The notes under the pieces were generated by a model. The model worked only from the letters and a program-made list of their open reading frames with translations. It made no database searches and was not told the origin of the DNA. A stretch of DNA of 64,000 nt from Larix kaempferi (taxonomy: Eukaryota; Streptophyta; Pinopsida; Pinales; Pinaceae), in NCBI GenBank assembly GCA_027924585.1, contig BSBM01001719.1:31540001-31604000 (forward strand), in the 5' to 3' direction. Positions 1 to 8,845 of the stretch are shown piece after piece. Both the position numbers and the translations under genes were made by a program. Each line of letters begins with the position of its first letter. Position 1 is the first letter of the stretch.

Positions 1-1548
1 GCTCTACAAAGGGATGTGCAAGGTTGCGGGTGCGAGACAACCAAGAGGAGCGAGGTTGGCAGGTGAACCTTTATAATTTTTTGGAGCTATCATTATCGAC
101 AGAGTTGGGTGGACCGTGCCTCTCAATAAGCCTACAAAAAAGTTAGTTACTCCCCTTGCACATAGAACGTTTAGGAATAGCCAATCTCCGGCCTGTACAT
201 TGGAAGCATGCACATTGACGAGGTTGATAACAAGTCAGAACCAGAGGTGTAGACACATCCCATTTTATGTACTGATGAGGAGGTCATGTCGAGGGTTTTG
301 ATGATGCCATGGATAGAGGAAGCATGCTCCAGTGATCCACCCATAACAAGCAGTCAAAGCAGACGCGAGCAGGCAGTACAGGGTGACGTCGGTACAGTTA
401 ATATCGGAAATGTGAGGAAGGCCTACAGATGTATCAAACCAAAGAAGGGAGGACCATAACTAACAGTAGGAAAAGATATGAAGCTCGAAGAAATCCCAAA
501 CTACCTGTCAAGAGCACTAATAGGGAGGTTCTGTGGCAAGGTGGTGAGTAGAGAAGCTCTCCAAAACTAGATAGAAGATAATTGGAAATATTTCTTGGGA
601 TTCCTATCGGATTTTCATGTACTGCCAAAATATTGGTTCCTGATAAAATTGAGAAACAAAGACGACTCTTGAAATTGCTATCTCATGACTAGAGATGGGG
701 TCTCTTAGGGTTTATTCTGCAAAAATGGAAAGTAGAATTTAACGCCAGGAGAGAGCCCCACAACCTGCAACAGGTTTGGGTAAAATTACGTGGTCTCCCC
801 ATGGTATTTTGGCAGGAACCATTACTGTTGGAAATTGGAAATAATTTGGGGAGGTTCGTGGCCTTAGAGAAAGACTGGGAAACAAATATAGATCACAGAT
901 GCTTCAAAACGTTGGTATAATTAAATCTCAAGGAAGGTCTGCTTGACGACATACAAATTGAGCTTTTTGGGAGTTTTTGGGTACAAAGACTAGACTACTG
1001 GAAACTTCCGTTTCGCTATTTCAACTGTAAAAGAGCGGGCCATCAACATAAAGAGTGCACTATCCAAAAGGAGGTTACCTGAACAAGAAAAGTTTGGATT
1101 AGTCAAGAACGAACCTCATCTAGGGTAGAATAAAATATCAAACAAAGTCAGGAGGAAGCAACTGTAATTCCATGTAAAGACAAAAACCCATTATCGACAG
1201 AAAGTTCTTCAAAATAAGGAGAAGGTTTGGGAAAGGAGGAAGTCCTCTAGGATGTAATGCCACATCATGAGTATGAGAGCACATAAAAAGGATGTTCAAG
1301 TGACCTAATAGGACTCAGGACGCAAGATGAGAAGAGTTTCCAACATGCAACAAAAGGTACTCACCAGGCCTTAAAAAGGCTTTAATTTCCAATCAACTTG
1401 TCTTTCAATTTTCAGAGAAAGGTGATATAGACTCCTTCGTTGATATGATAGAAATGTTAGTCAAAGGAGAGAGTATGAGCTTAGATAATAAAAAAACCTC
1501 TTATAGAAACATCAACTAGGGGTCTAGTGCTCAACACTATTGTAAAAC
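1..1548 (+). mobile_element. LINE A, 5' part with degenerate ORF1 (L1-type plant LINE)
   Basis: This is the 5' part of a non-LTR retrotransposon that resumes at 13574. It aligns along its length with LINE B (40669 onward), for example the stretch near 207-235 with 40875-40905. The only readable product is a broken ORF1 protein, an RNA-binding nucleocapsid-like protein in plant L1 elements. About 700-870 encodes a DUF4283-like stretch rich in Trp (readable as QVWVKLRGLPMVFW). About 1005-1070 encodes one zinc-knuckle half, NCKRAGHQHKEC. Several stops and frame changes break the frame, so it is a pseudogene. The window begins close to the 5' end of the element as judged by LINE B. G1 inserted at 1549. 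Confidence 0.75.
1544..1548. repeat. Left target-site duplication of G1 (AAAAC)
   Basis: AAAAC lies directly left of the left G1 LTR and again at 13574-13578 right of the right LTR. LINE B holds the related uninterrupted site near 42205-42255, and aligning the two leaves room for only one AAAAC-sized copy. That supports a true 5-bp duplication. The same five bases also occur inside G1 next to the right LTR (12844-12848), so the LTR ends are placed by the TG...CA rule. Confidence 0.8.
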
Positions 1549-2272
1549 TGTAGCTAGGGTTTTACCCCTAGCTTGTGCCAATGAGCACCTACTAAGGAGA
1601 ATGGACTCCTTAGTAGCAGTTCAATAATGATTAAATGATTAAGCTAAAACAACAATTAACAAACTACTTTAAACATTGCATGAGACATAAATGAAAGATG
1701 TAAAAAATGGTTTTATATTAATGTTACCTTGAGTGTCAAGGTTGATGAAGCCCTTTGCAGTGTCCAAGAGGATGCTCCAAGCTTCAGAATGCTCCTTTCT
1801 CCTTCTCCAATGTTGGGGATGGGCCAAAGGTGGCTCTCAAGGTGAAAATAGTTCAAAGGTGAACTAGGGTTTCGAGAGAGATTTTGGCAGAGTAAGGGTG
1901 CTTGTGATTGTGGATATGGAATAAGGGATCTCCATCACCTATTTATAGTTTTTTGGTGGTGGAGTGCTGACCCATGGTTTTAGGAAACACATGGTTTTGT
2001 GCAGCTGTATAGGGTTTTTTTCTCCTTTTCCTCATTATTTTATATTTTTTATTCCCTTTTTAGGGGATTTTTGCTATTTTTGGAGGAAAAGGGGGTTTTT
2101 TAGCCTTTTTTAGGCTATTTTGATGGTTTTGTGGCCTTTTGGAGGCATTTTAGGCCTTTTGGAGGCTTTTTAGTGGGATTTTAAGGGATTTTAAGGGAAA
2201 AATGGTAGGAAAATGGACAAATGAGCCATATAATGTGGTAATGAGGTAGTGAACACTTTTTGGGTGTTAACA
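1549..2272 (-). repeat. G1 3' LTR (left copy)
   Basis: Read on the minus strand, the LTR starts TGTTAACACCC (at 2272) and ends in ACA at 1549. Its partner is 12849-13573. A TATA-like CTATAAATAGG lies on the minus strand at 1938-1948. Near the element-sense 3' end are two perfect hairpins: 1552-1559 pairs with 1566-1573 (8 bp), and 1589-1599 pairs with 1606-1616 (11-bp arms, 6-nt loop). Confidence 0.92.
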
Positions 2273-2283
2273 GATTGCCCCCT
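2273..2283 (-). other. G1 polypurine tract
   Basis: On the minus strand this reads AGGGGGCAATC and directly abuts the 3' LTR start. This is where the plus-strand primer of an LTR retrotransposon lies. Its position confirms the minus orientation of G1. Confidence 0.7.
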
Positions 2284-4951
2284 GATGTGCGAGGTCAGGA
2301 GCTAATCGTATGGCCGATGGATATCATAAGTCATGAATGGTTTTCTTGGGATGTGGAGAGAAGAGAAGAAACAAACTGAAGCCCGGAACAACGATCCCGA
2401 ACAACTGCAAGAACTAAAAGTACATAACCTCAATAAAGGATGAGGAATCATCTGATCATATGGACGAGGCGGGCATTCCCATGCTCGTATCAGGATATAA
2501 CATAACAATAAAAATGGGGTCCAAAAAATGGGGACCTGAAATATACATGACCTCAAATACTGAATGAGGAATAATCTCAATATATGGACGAGGCGGGCAT
2601 ACCCATGCTCGTATCAAGATACATAAACATAACTGTAAGGCCCGAAAAAGGGGGACCTATAAGATACATGACCACTGTGTACATCATAAGAGTCCAGAGG
2701 GGACACAAATCTGGGACATACTGCTGAGCGGATCATGTATGAACTACAGAACTGGTGCACTGGAACAATCAACAGTGCTACTGAGTGTGGTACCAAAGGA
2801 ACTGATGAGCTGCTGGATCATAGTGACTGGGGTCATACTCTCCATGGTACACTGAACTGGAACTGAAACTGGGTACTCAAGGAAGCATATAGCTGGATGG
2901 CTTCCGAATACAATCGCCAACGCAGCCCGGACATCCATGGGAACATAGAACTGGGTGTTCCGAAGTGACTCACCAATGTGCTAGAGTCGGGGGAAATCCG
3001 GGGTCTTCGACAAAAAACTGATGGGATATAATCCTACGCGATCCTCAACGATGCGATGAAGGTGCTGAAGTCGAGCATGTGAGGAACAACCACTCGGAGA
3101 GGCAATGATGTCTCCTCTCAGAATGATCCGTAGGCACTTACCATGGATGGTGATAAGTCCAAGGCGTAGGGACCTCTGGGCCTATCCTCTGGAATAGAGG
3201 AGCTGTCGTCGACAGAGGGAGACCGGCAACCATCAAGGCAATGATGTTTCCTTGACAGGAGCGCGAGGTACAAGACCGAAATGTGATAGTACTGATGGCA
3301 GGACTGATAAACTGTGGGGGGACAATTGGGCAAGTAGAGCGGGTGGACTCAAACTTCCTTAGTTCAGAGTATGATAATGTGAATGATCTGGCAGCATATG
3401 AAACTGACTGAGGGGAAAGGGATCATAGCTGTAATGGATCTGGGAGGATAACTGGCTGAGGGAGACTCAAGTTGGTGTACAATGGCAGGAGACTGCAGAA
3501 TACTCTGAACAAAGGCGACCTGATTGAGGGTGCTGCCGAGATGATCGATCATAGTGCCAGGAGGCACGGGAGGAGACTTCTTCATGGGTTAATGAACTAG
3601 AAGAAGTGTGTGTAAAATGGTACTGTCGTGTGGATTTTACGAGCCCAGGACAGTTCATGCTCGTGGTTGCTTTCAATTTTAAGGAGTCTGAAAGCGATAA
3701 GAAGACTCTGAAGTGATGGAATGGTACTGTCGTGTGGATTTTACGAGCCCAGGACAGTACATGCTCGTGGTTGCTTTCAATTTTAGAGAGTCTGAAAGCA
3801 AGTAAGAAGACTCCAGGGGGTTGCTTTTTCGTAGATTTAGTCTCCAAGGCCCAAAGAAGCATAAAAGGATGCAATGAAGAACTCTTCTAGCCGGTGTGAC
3901 TAGAGTATAACTCATATTTCATTAAAATTGGAAATATTTTATTACATGAACAATGCCAGAATTGAGTTTTTTTGTTATTTTGGAATTCTAGATCCATCGT
4001 TTAATTCCAAATTTAATGAAATATGTGTTGTATTCCTTTTTCGTAATTAGTCTACCAGGTCCGGAAAAGGGTTAAACTTATACCAGATAGACGCCCTTTC
4101 AGGTACTTTAACGAGCATGAAAGGAAGCAAGATTGCTCGGCGATCTTTTCATTCTTTTAGGAGTCAGAAAAGAGCTTAACAGAAACTCCCTAAGTGCCTT
4201 TTTCGTAAAGGAGTTGTCCGGCCCGAAAAAGGGATAAAATTATACCGAACAAAAGGAATGGCCAGGCAAGGAGGAAGTGTTCAATCAAGGTTTAGTAATG
4301 ATGACCAAGAACGAGGGTAGGTGGGAACACTGATGGACCTCCTTGCGGGGTAGATGAAATGGTGGCAAAATAATGAAACATTTGCAGTATGACAGGAGTG
4401 AATGGCTCATGTAAAAAAGTGGAACAATCCGATAGCAGCCGATGTGGCACGCAAACCGAGGCAGCAAGGTGTTGGGACACAATGTTGAAATTGTACCAAG
4501 TGAGAGCGAGAAATGATCTCAAGCATCATCACGGGCTCGGAAAAATGAATCCGGCGATATAAAGGATGTCAAAAACGGGTAACGGTCGATGTGGCACGCA
4601 AACCGAGGTGACGGGGGCACTTTGAAAGATGCCCAGAGAATCTGAAGGTGAGGGCGAGAAATGATCTCAAGCATCATCACCAGCTCGGAAAAATGAATCC
4701 GATGATATAAAACACGTGAAAAACGGAGAACGACCGATGTGGCACGCAAACCGAGGTGACTAGTGGCGTCTGAAAAATGGGTAAAAAATGACAGGGTAAA
4801 AATAATGCAACGAGGTGACCATCATGACGGTCGCGTCGTGCTGGTTCCAGTGGTGGAAACGGTTCGGAAAAACCAAAACAAAAGAGAAAGTACTGTACAA
4901 CGCAGACCAATGAGGCCGCGGGTTTCTTTTTATGGGTAAAAACGCTTAAGG
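2284..4951 (-). repeat. G1 3' non-coding region with three sets of tandem repeats
   Basis: No credible coding sequence lies in these 2.7 kb between the pol stop and the 3' LTR. Three repeat sets are visible. (a) Two copies of about 125 bp at roughly 2423-2670, each with ATATGGACGAGGCGGGCAT. (b) Two copies of about 103 bp at roughly 3618-3820, each with GTCGTGTGGATTTTACGAGC. (c) Units of about 149 bp at roughly 4502-4761 plus a partial unit near 4424, each ending GATGTGGCACGCAAACCGAG. A further loose pair starts near 4036 and 4197 (CCTTTTTCGTAA). Tandem repeats between pol and the 3' LTR are known from Tat/Ogre elements. Short ORFs here are by-products of the repeats. Confidence 0.8.
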
Positions 4952-7900
4952 TTATCCATACTTAAGGAGGGTGGATAACTCACGCCAGACGGCATCTTCG
5001 AAGTGTGAACCATGGTCAGAGACTAACTGCTTAGGAACCCCGAATCGGGCGATGACATGGTTGAAAAAGAAGCGGGAAGCAGTGTCAGCGGTACAATTGA
5101 AGGTAGGCATGGCTTCCGCCCATTTGGTGAAGTAATCAACAGCGACAACAATATATTTGTGGCCGTTGGCAGACTGGGGTCTACATTCCATGAAGTCTAT
5201 GGACCACTTACAAAAGGGACCAACGGTGACGACTGGGTGTAACGGAGCAGGAGGTGTCCGGGCCTTGGGAGCAAAAAGTTGGCAGTTATGGCAGTGTTTG
5301 ACCGCAGTGATGCAGTCGGTGAAAAGTGTGGGCCAGAAGTATCCGGCGCGGACGACCTTTTGGGCGGTGGCCATCCCTGAGAAATGGCCTCCGCAGGCGC
5401 CGCTATGACAGTCATTAAGGACATGTTCAGCTTCCTCGTGGGTAAGGAAACGACGAAGAATTGTGTCAACCCCGCGCCGGTAGAGGACATCGCCTAAGAG
5501 GAGATATCGAGAGGCCTGGTGGCGGATGCGACGGCATCCATTTCGTGTAACTTTGGGTCTGAACTTCTGCGTGCGTAGGTATAACAAGATATCACCGTAC
5601 CATGGGTCATCGGACGAGATAGTGAACAAGTGATTGTCGGGTAACTCATCGGAGATTGGTTGGGCCGGGAGAAGGGAAGGAAGATCAGTAATGAGCTGGG
5701 CAAGCGCAAGGGCTTTAGTGCTCTTAGGTGTTTTGAAGGTAAGGTCATATTCTTGGAGGATAATGACCCATTTGGCAACACGACCTTGGAGTAGCCGCCG
5801 GTTTAGAAGATATACCATGGGGTTAGAGTCGGCGACGACTGTGGTATGACTCATTAAGATGTAGTGTCGCAATTTTTGAACAGAAAAGACCACTGCTAGG
5901 GCAAGTTTTTCCTCATATGGGTAACGTAGTGGTGGACCAGACAAAGTCTGGCTAACGTAGTAAATGACGTGCTCCTGGTGAGAAGCGTCTTCTTGAACCA
6001 AGACTCCGGACACGGCATGCTCGGAGGCCGAGACGTATAAGATGAAGTCCTGGGAGAAATCCGGAGGGGAGATTAGAGGGGCTTGTGTGAGAGCCTTCTT
6101 GAGGGCTTCGAATGCAGCTTCTGCTTGCGCATCCCAGACGAAGGGTACGTGGGTGCGGAGCAGTCGCAAGAAACCGTGAACCGTAGTGGCGTAATCAGGA
6201 ACGAAGCGTCGAAGGAAGTTGGATCGCCCCTGGAGACTTTGGAGTTGCCGGAGCGTGCGAGGAGAAGGAAGGTCTAAGATGGCTTGGACTTTTAGAGGGT
6301 CAACAGTAATTCCTTTTTGGGAAACGATGAAACCTAACAACCGGCCTGCCGGAACGCAAAAGACACACTTGTGTGGGTTCAAGCGGATTTGGTATTTGCG
6401 ACAACGCAGAAAAACTTGCCGAAGGTCGTTAAGGTGGTCTGATCGTTTCCGGGAACGAGCTGTAAGGTCATCAAGGTAGACTAACAGGATATGGACCAAG
6501 TCGTGAAAGCAATAGGTCATGGCCCGCTGGAAAGTGGCACCAGCATTTTTGAGGCCGAACGGCATGACGCGATAGGCAAAGGTGCCCCATGGGGTAGTAA
6601 AGGCAGTTTTGTACTGGTCTTCCTTACGGATCTGAATCTGGTTGTAGCCGGAAAAACCATCCATGAAGGAGAGGACTTCATGCCCCGCACACGCATCAAT
6701 GAGCTGGTCAATAAATGGCGTGGGGAAATTGTCCTTGGGACAAGCGTGGTTTAAATCGCGGAAGTCAGTGCATACTCGAAGGGTGCCTTGTTTTTTGTTA
6801 ACGGGAACGGGGTTGGAAACCCAAGTGGTATAGGCAATGGGATAAATGAACCCGGCCTTACGCAGCTTCTCAATCTCGGCTTTAACAGCTGGGAGTTTGG
6901 AAGGATGAATGGGACGCTGTTTCTGTCGAACGGGGGGTACATCAGGCCATGTGTCAATGTGGTGCTCTATAATTGCAGGGTCAAGACCAGGCATTTCAGT
7001 ATAGGACCAGGCAAAGACATCACGGAATTCTTTGAAAAGGTTTGTGTAGTCCTCAATCTCTTGTTGACTGCAGAATGCTCCTAAAGTAATGAGTTCAGGG
7101 GCACGACCTGGAGCAGCAATATCAACTTGGATGACAGGTGAGATGTTGGCCATGTTGCCCTCCTCGAAGGCATCAGGAGCAGGAATAGGGTCCTTGAACC
7201 AGTCGACCTTGGTGGGGAGGAAGTCTTTGGATTCAACTGTGAATTGGTTAGCTGTGCTAGAGGAGGATGCTTCTGGGATGAAGTAGGAACGATGATGCAT
7301 ATCATCCCAGGGATAATCCGGGGCAGTAAGGGCCTCAAGAATCTCCTCATCGGTACGGAAAGTTGGCGTCGTCAAATCGGTTGACGAGGGGGAAGTGGTG
7401 GAAGAAATCATATAAATGGTATTAATCTGTCCAGAAGGTGAAGAGTATGGGGGGTAGATCTCCTCAATGGTCGGTGGTGCCGTCTCAAGATCCAGATTGT
7501 TCATCTCATAAAGAGCCGCTCTGTAATCCGGGAGATCGGGACAATGATGTGAATAATGCCCATAAATACCGCATATGGCGCAGGAGTGGTTGGTACGGAG
7601 GGACTTATCTTTAGGCTTGGGAGTGGGATTGAGTTCGATAGTTGGGATGTTAGGGTCATCGTCGAGCATCTGCATGTGTTGCTGTAGGGCTGGTAACTGT
7701 GGGCACTGGTGGGTCGCATGGCCTAACTCGTCGCACAGCGAGCATTTGGGAGGAGCACGAAATGTTGGAGGGTTTTTTACTGTCTTGGGAGGTGGGACAG
7801 CAGTGTAAGGTTGTGGACCCCTGCCCCCAGTGGGTTTGGGAGGAGGAGTGGGAATCGTGGAGGACGAAGGGGTAGAGACACCGGGGGGTGGCTGAGTGGT

Positions 7901-8845
7901 AGTAGCCATGGGTTGCACCGGTTGGAGGACGACATCGGCCGTCGGCGGGCGAACGGGAGGCGAAAGGTACCAGACGGGTAATCCCAAGGTTAACCCCGGG
8001 AGGATAAGGGTAGCCATAACCGGGGCGCTTACTACTCCTGCTGGAGGAACTAGGAAGGGGATCGTATGGATCGGTGTAACACCAATGTGGCTAGGTACCA
8101 ATGGTGGTTTAGGAAAAAAGGATGGTTGATTGTTAGGTGGTAGGATGTCATGGGACAAGGTACATAAGTCAGACATTTCGGGCGTAGATGACGGCGGAGG
8201 AATGGAGTGAAAGGTGGAAGTCATCGGCGCGTCTGAGTAGACTCCAGGACCCGTAGAGGAAACAAACGAGGTGGAGGCAGGAGAAACAGGTTGTTCAACC
8301 ATGGGGAGAACATTTTCAGGTGCCGCGGGAGCACTGGGATCATAGTAGGTGAGCTGGTCAATCTTAACCACGTGTCCCTCGTGGGGGAACATCATGGTGC
8401 GAAAGACAGAAGAGGCAACTGCCCGCATGGCATACATGTAGCTACGTCCAAGTAAAAGGTTATAATCCAATTGGGCATTGATTACCTCTATGTCAATAAG
8501 GACTGTTTTAGCACCTAACTGGACTGGAACGTTGGGTAGAAGGCCTTGGGGCTGGGCCGAACGACCGTCGTAGGCACATAACGCAGTGGTGGACTGCTGG
8601 AGAGGAGGGGATCCTAACTTCTGCCATACAAATGTAGACATAACGCATGTGGAGGCACCCTCATCGATGATGCACCGATGGATAACAAGGTTCCTAACGG
8701 AGACAGTAACTTGGAAGGCTAAGCTGGAAGGTAGGCGTGGTTCAGACTGGTCTAAATCAAAGGCCATCAAATGCGAATCGGTTGGGTCAATCCCCCCAAT
8801 GGCGGAGAGTAAAGTCTTGCGCTGGGAAGGGCAGTTCTTCAAGAC
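4952..8845 (-). CDS. G1 Pol polyprotein: protease, two zinc knuckles, RT, RNase H, truncated integrase
   Basis: A long open frame of about 1296 codons. It follows gag in the same reading frame after one TAA (8846-8848) and has no ATG near its start: the first codons are GTC TTG. Domains in order (approximate residues): retropepsin-like DEGAST (59); proline-rich linker; two CCHC knuckles, CSLCDELGHATHQC (369) and CAICGIYGHYSHHC (425); RT with VMPFGLKNAGATF and YLDD (789); RNase H near 938, where YVSASE has Ser at the usual first catalytic Asp; integrase zinc-binding HCHNC (1186); and integrase core with DFMEC (1218) and SDHGSHF (1274). The frame ends at LLKYG-TAA, before the region that carries the catalytic Glu. 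I find no such motif in the 2.7 kb that follow. RT may be intact. Integrase is almost surely dead, and RNase H is doubtful. Confidence 0.88.
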   Translation of the reverse strand, partial: VLKNCPSQRKTLLSAIGGIDPTDSHLMAFDLDQSEPRLPSSLAFQVTVSVRNLVIHRCIIDEGASTCVMSTFVWQKLGSPPLQQSTTALCAYDGRSAQPQGLLPNVPVQLGAKTVLIDIEVINAQLDYNLLLGRSYMYAMRAVASSVFRTMMFPHEGHVVKIDQLTYYDPSAPAAPENVLPMVEQPVSPASTSFVSSTGPGVYSDAPMTSTFHSIPPPSSTPEMSDLCTLSHDILPPNNQPSFFPKPPLVPSHIGVTPIHTIPFLVPPAGVVSAPVMATLILPGLTLGLPVWYLSPPVRPPTADVVLQPVQPMATTTQPPPGVSTPSSSTIPTPPPKPTGGRGPQPYTAVPPPKTVKNPPTFRAPPKCSLCDELGHATHQCPQLPALQQHMQMLDDDPNIPTIELNPTPKPKDKSLRTNHSCAICGIYGHYSHHCPDLPDYRAALYEMNNLDLETAPPTIEEIYPPYSSPSGQINTIYMISSTTSPSSTDLTTPTFRTDEEILEALTAPDYPWDDMHHRSYFIPEASSSSTANQFTVESKDFLPTKVDWFKDPIPAPDAFEEGNMANISPVIQVDIAAPGRAPELITLGAFCSQQEIEDYTNLFKEFRDVFAWSYTEMPGLDPAIIEHHIDTWPDVPPVRQKQRPIHPSKLPAVKAEIEKLRKAGFIYPIAYTTWVSNPVPVNKKQGTLRVCTDFRDLNHACPKDNFPTPFIDQLIDACAGHEVLSFMDGFSGYNQIQIRKEDQYKTAFTTPWGTFAYRVMPFGLKNAGATFQRAMTYCFHDLVHILLVYLDDLTARSRKRSDHLNDLRQVFLRCRKYQIRLNPHKCVFCVPAGRLLGFIVSQKGITVDPLKVQAILDLPSPRTLRQLQSLQGRSNFLRRFVPDYATTVHGFLRLLRTHVPFVWDAQAEAAFEALKKALTQAPLISPPDFSQDFILYVSASEHAVSGVLVQEDASHQEHVIYYVSQTLSGPPLRYPYEEKLALAVVFSVQKLRHYILMSHTTVVADSNPMVYLLNRRLLQGRVAKWVIILQEYDLTFKTPKSTKALALAQLITDLPSLLPAQPISDELPDNHLFTISSDDPWYGDILLYLRTQKFRPKVTRNGCRRIRHQASRYLLLGDVLYRRGVDTILRRFLTHEEAEHVLNDCHSGACGGHFSGMATAQKVVRAGYFWPTLFTDCITAVKHCHNCQLFAPKARTPPAPLHPVVTVGPFCKWSIDFMECRPQSANGHKYIVVAVDYFTKWAEAMPTFNCTADTASRFFFNHVIARFGVPKQLVSDHGSHFEDAVWRELSTLLKYG

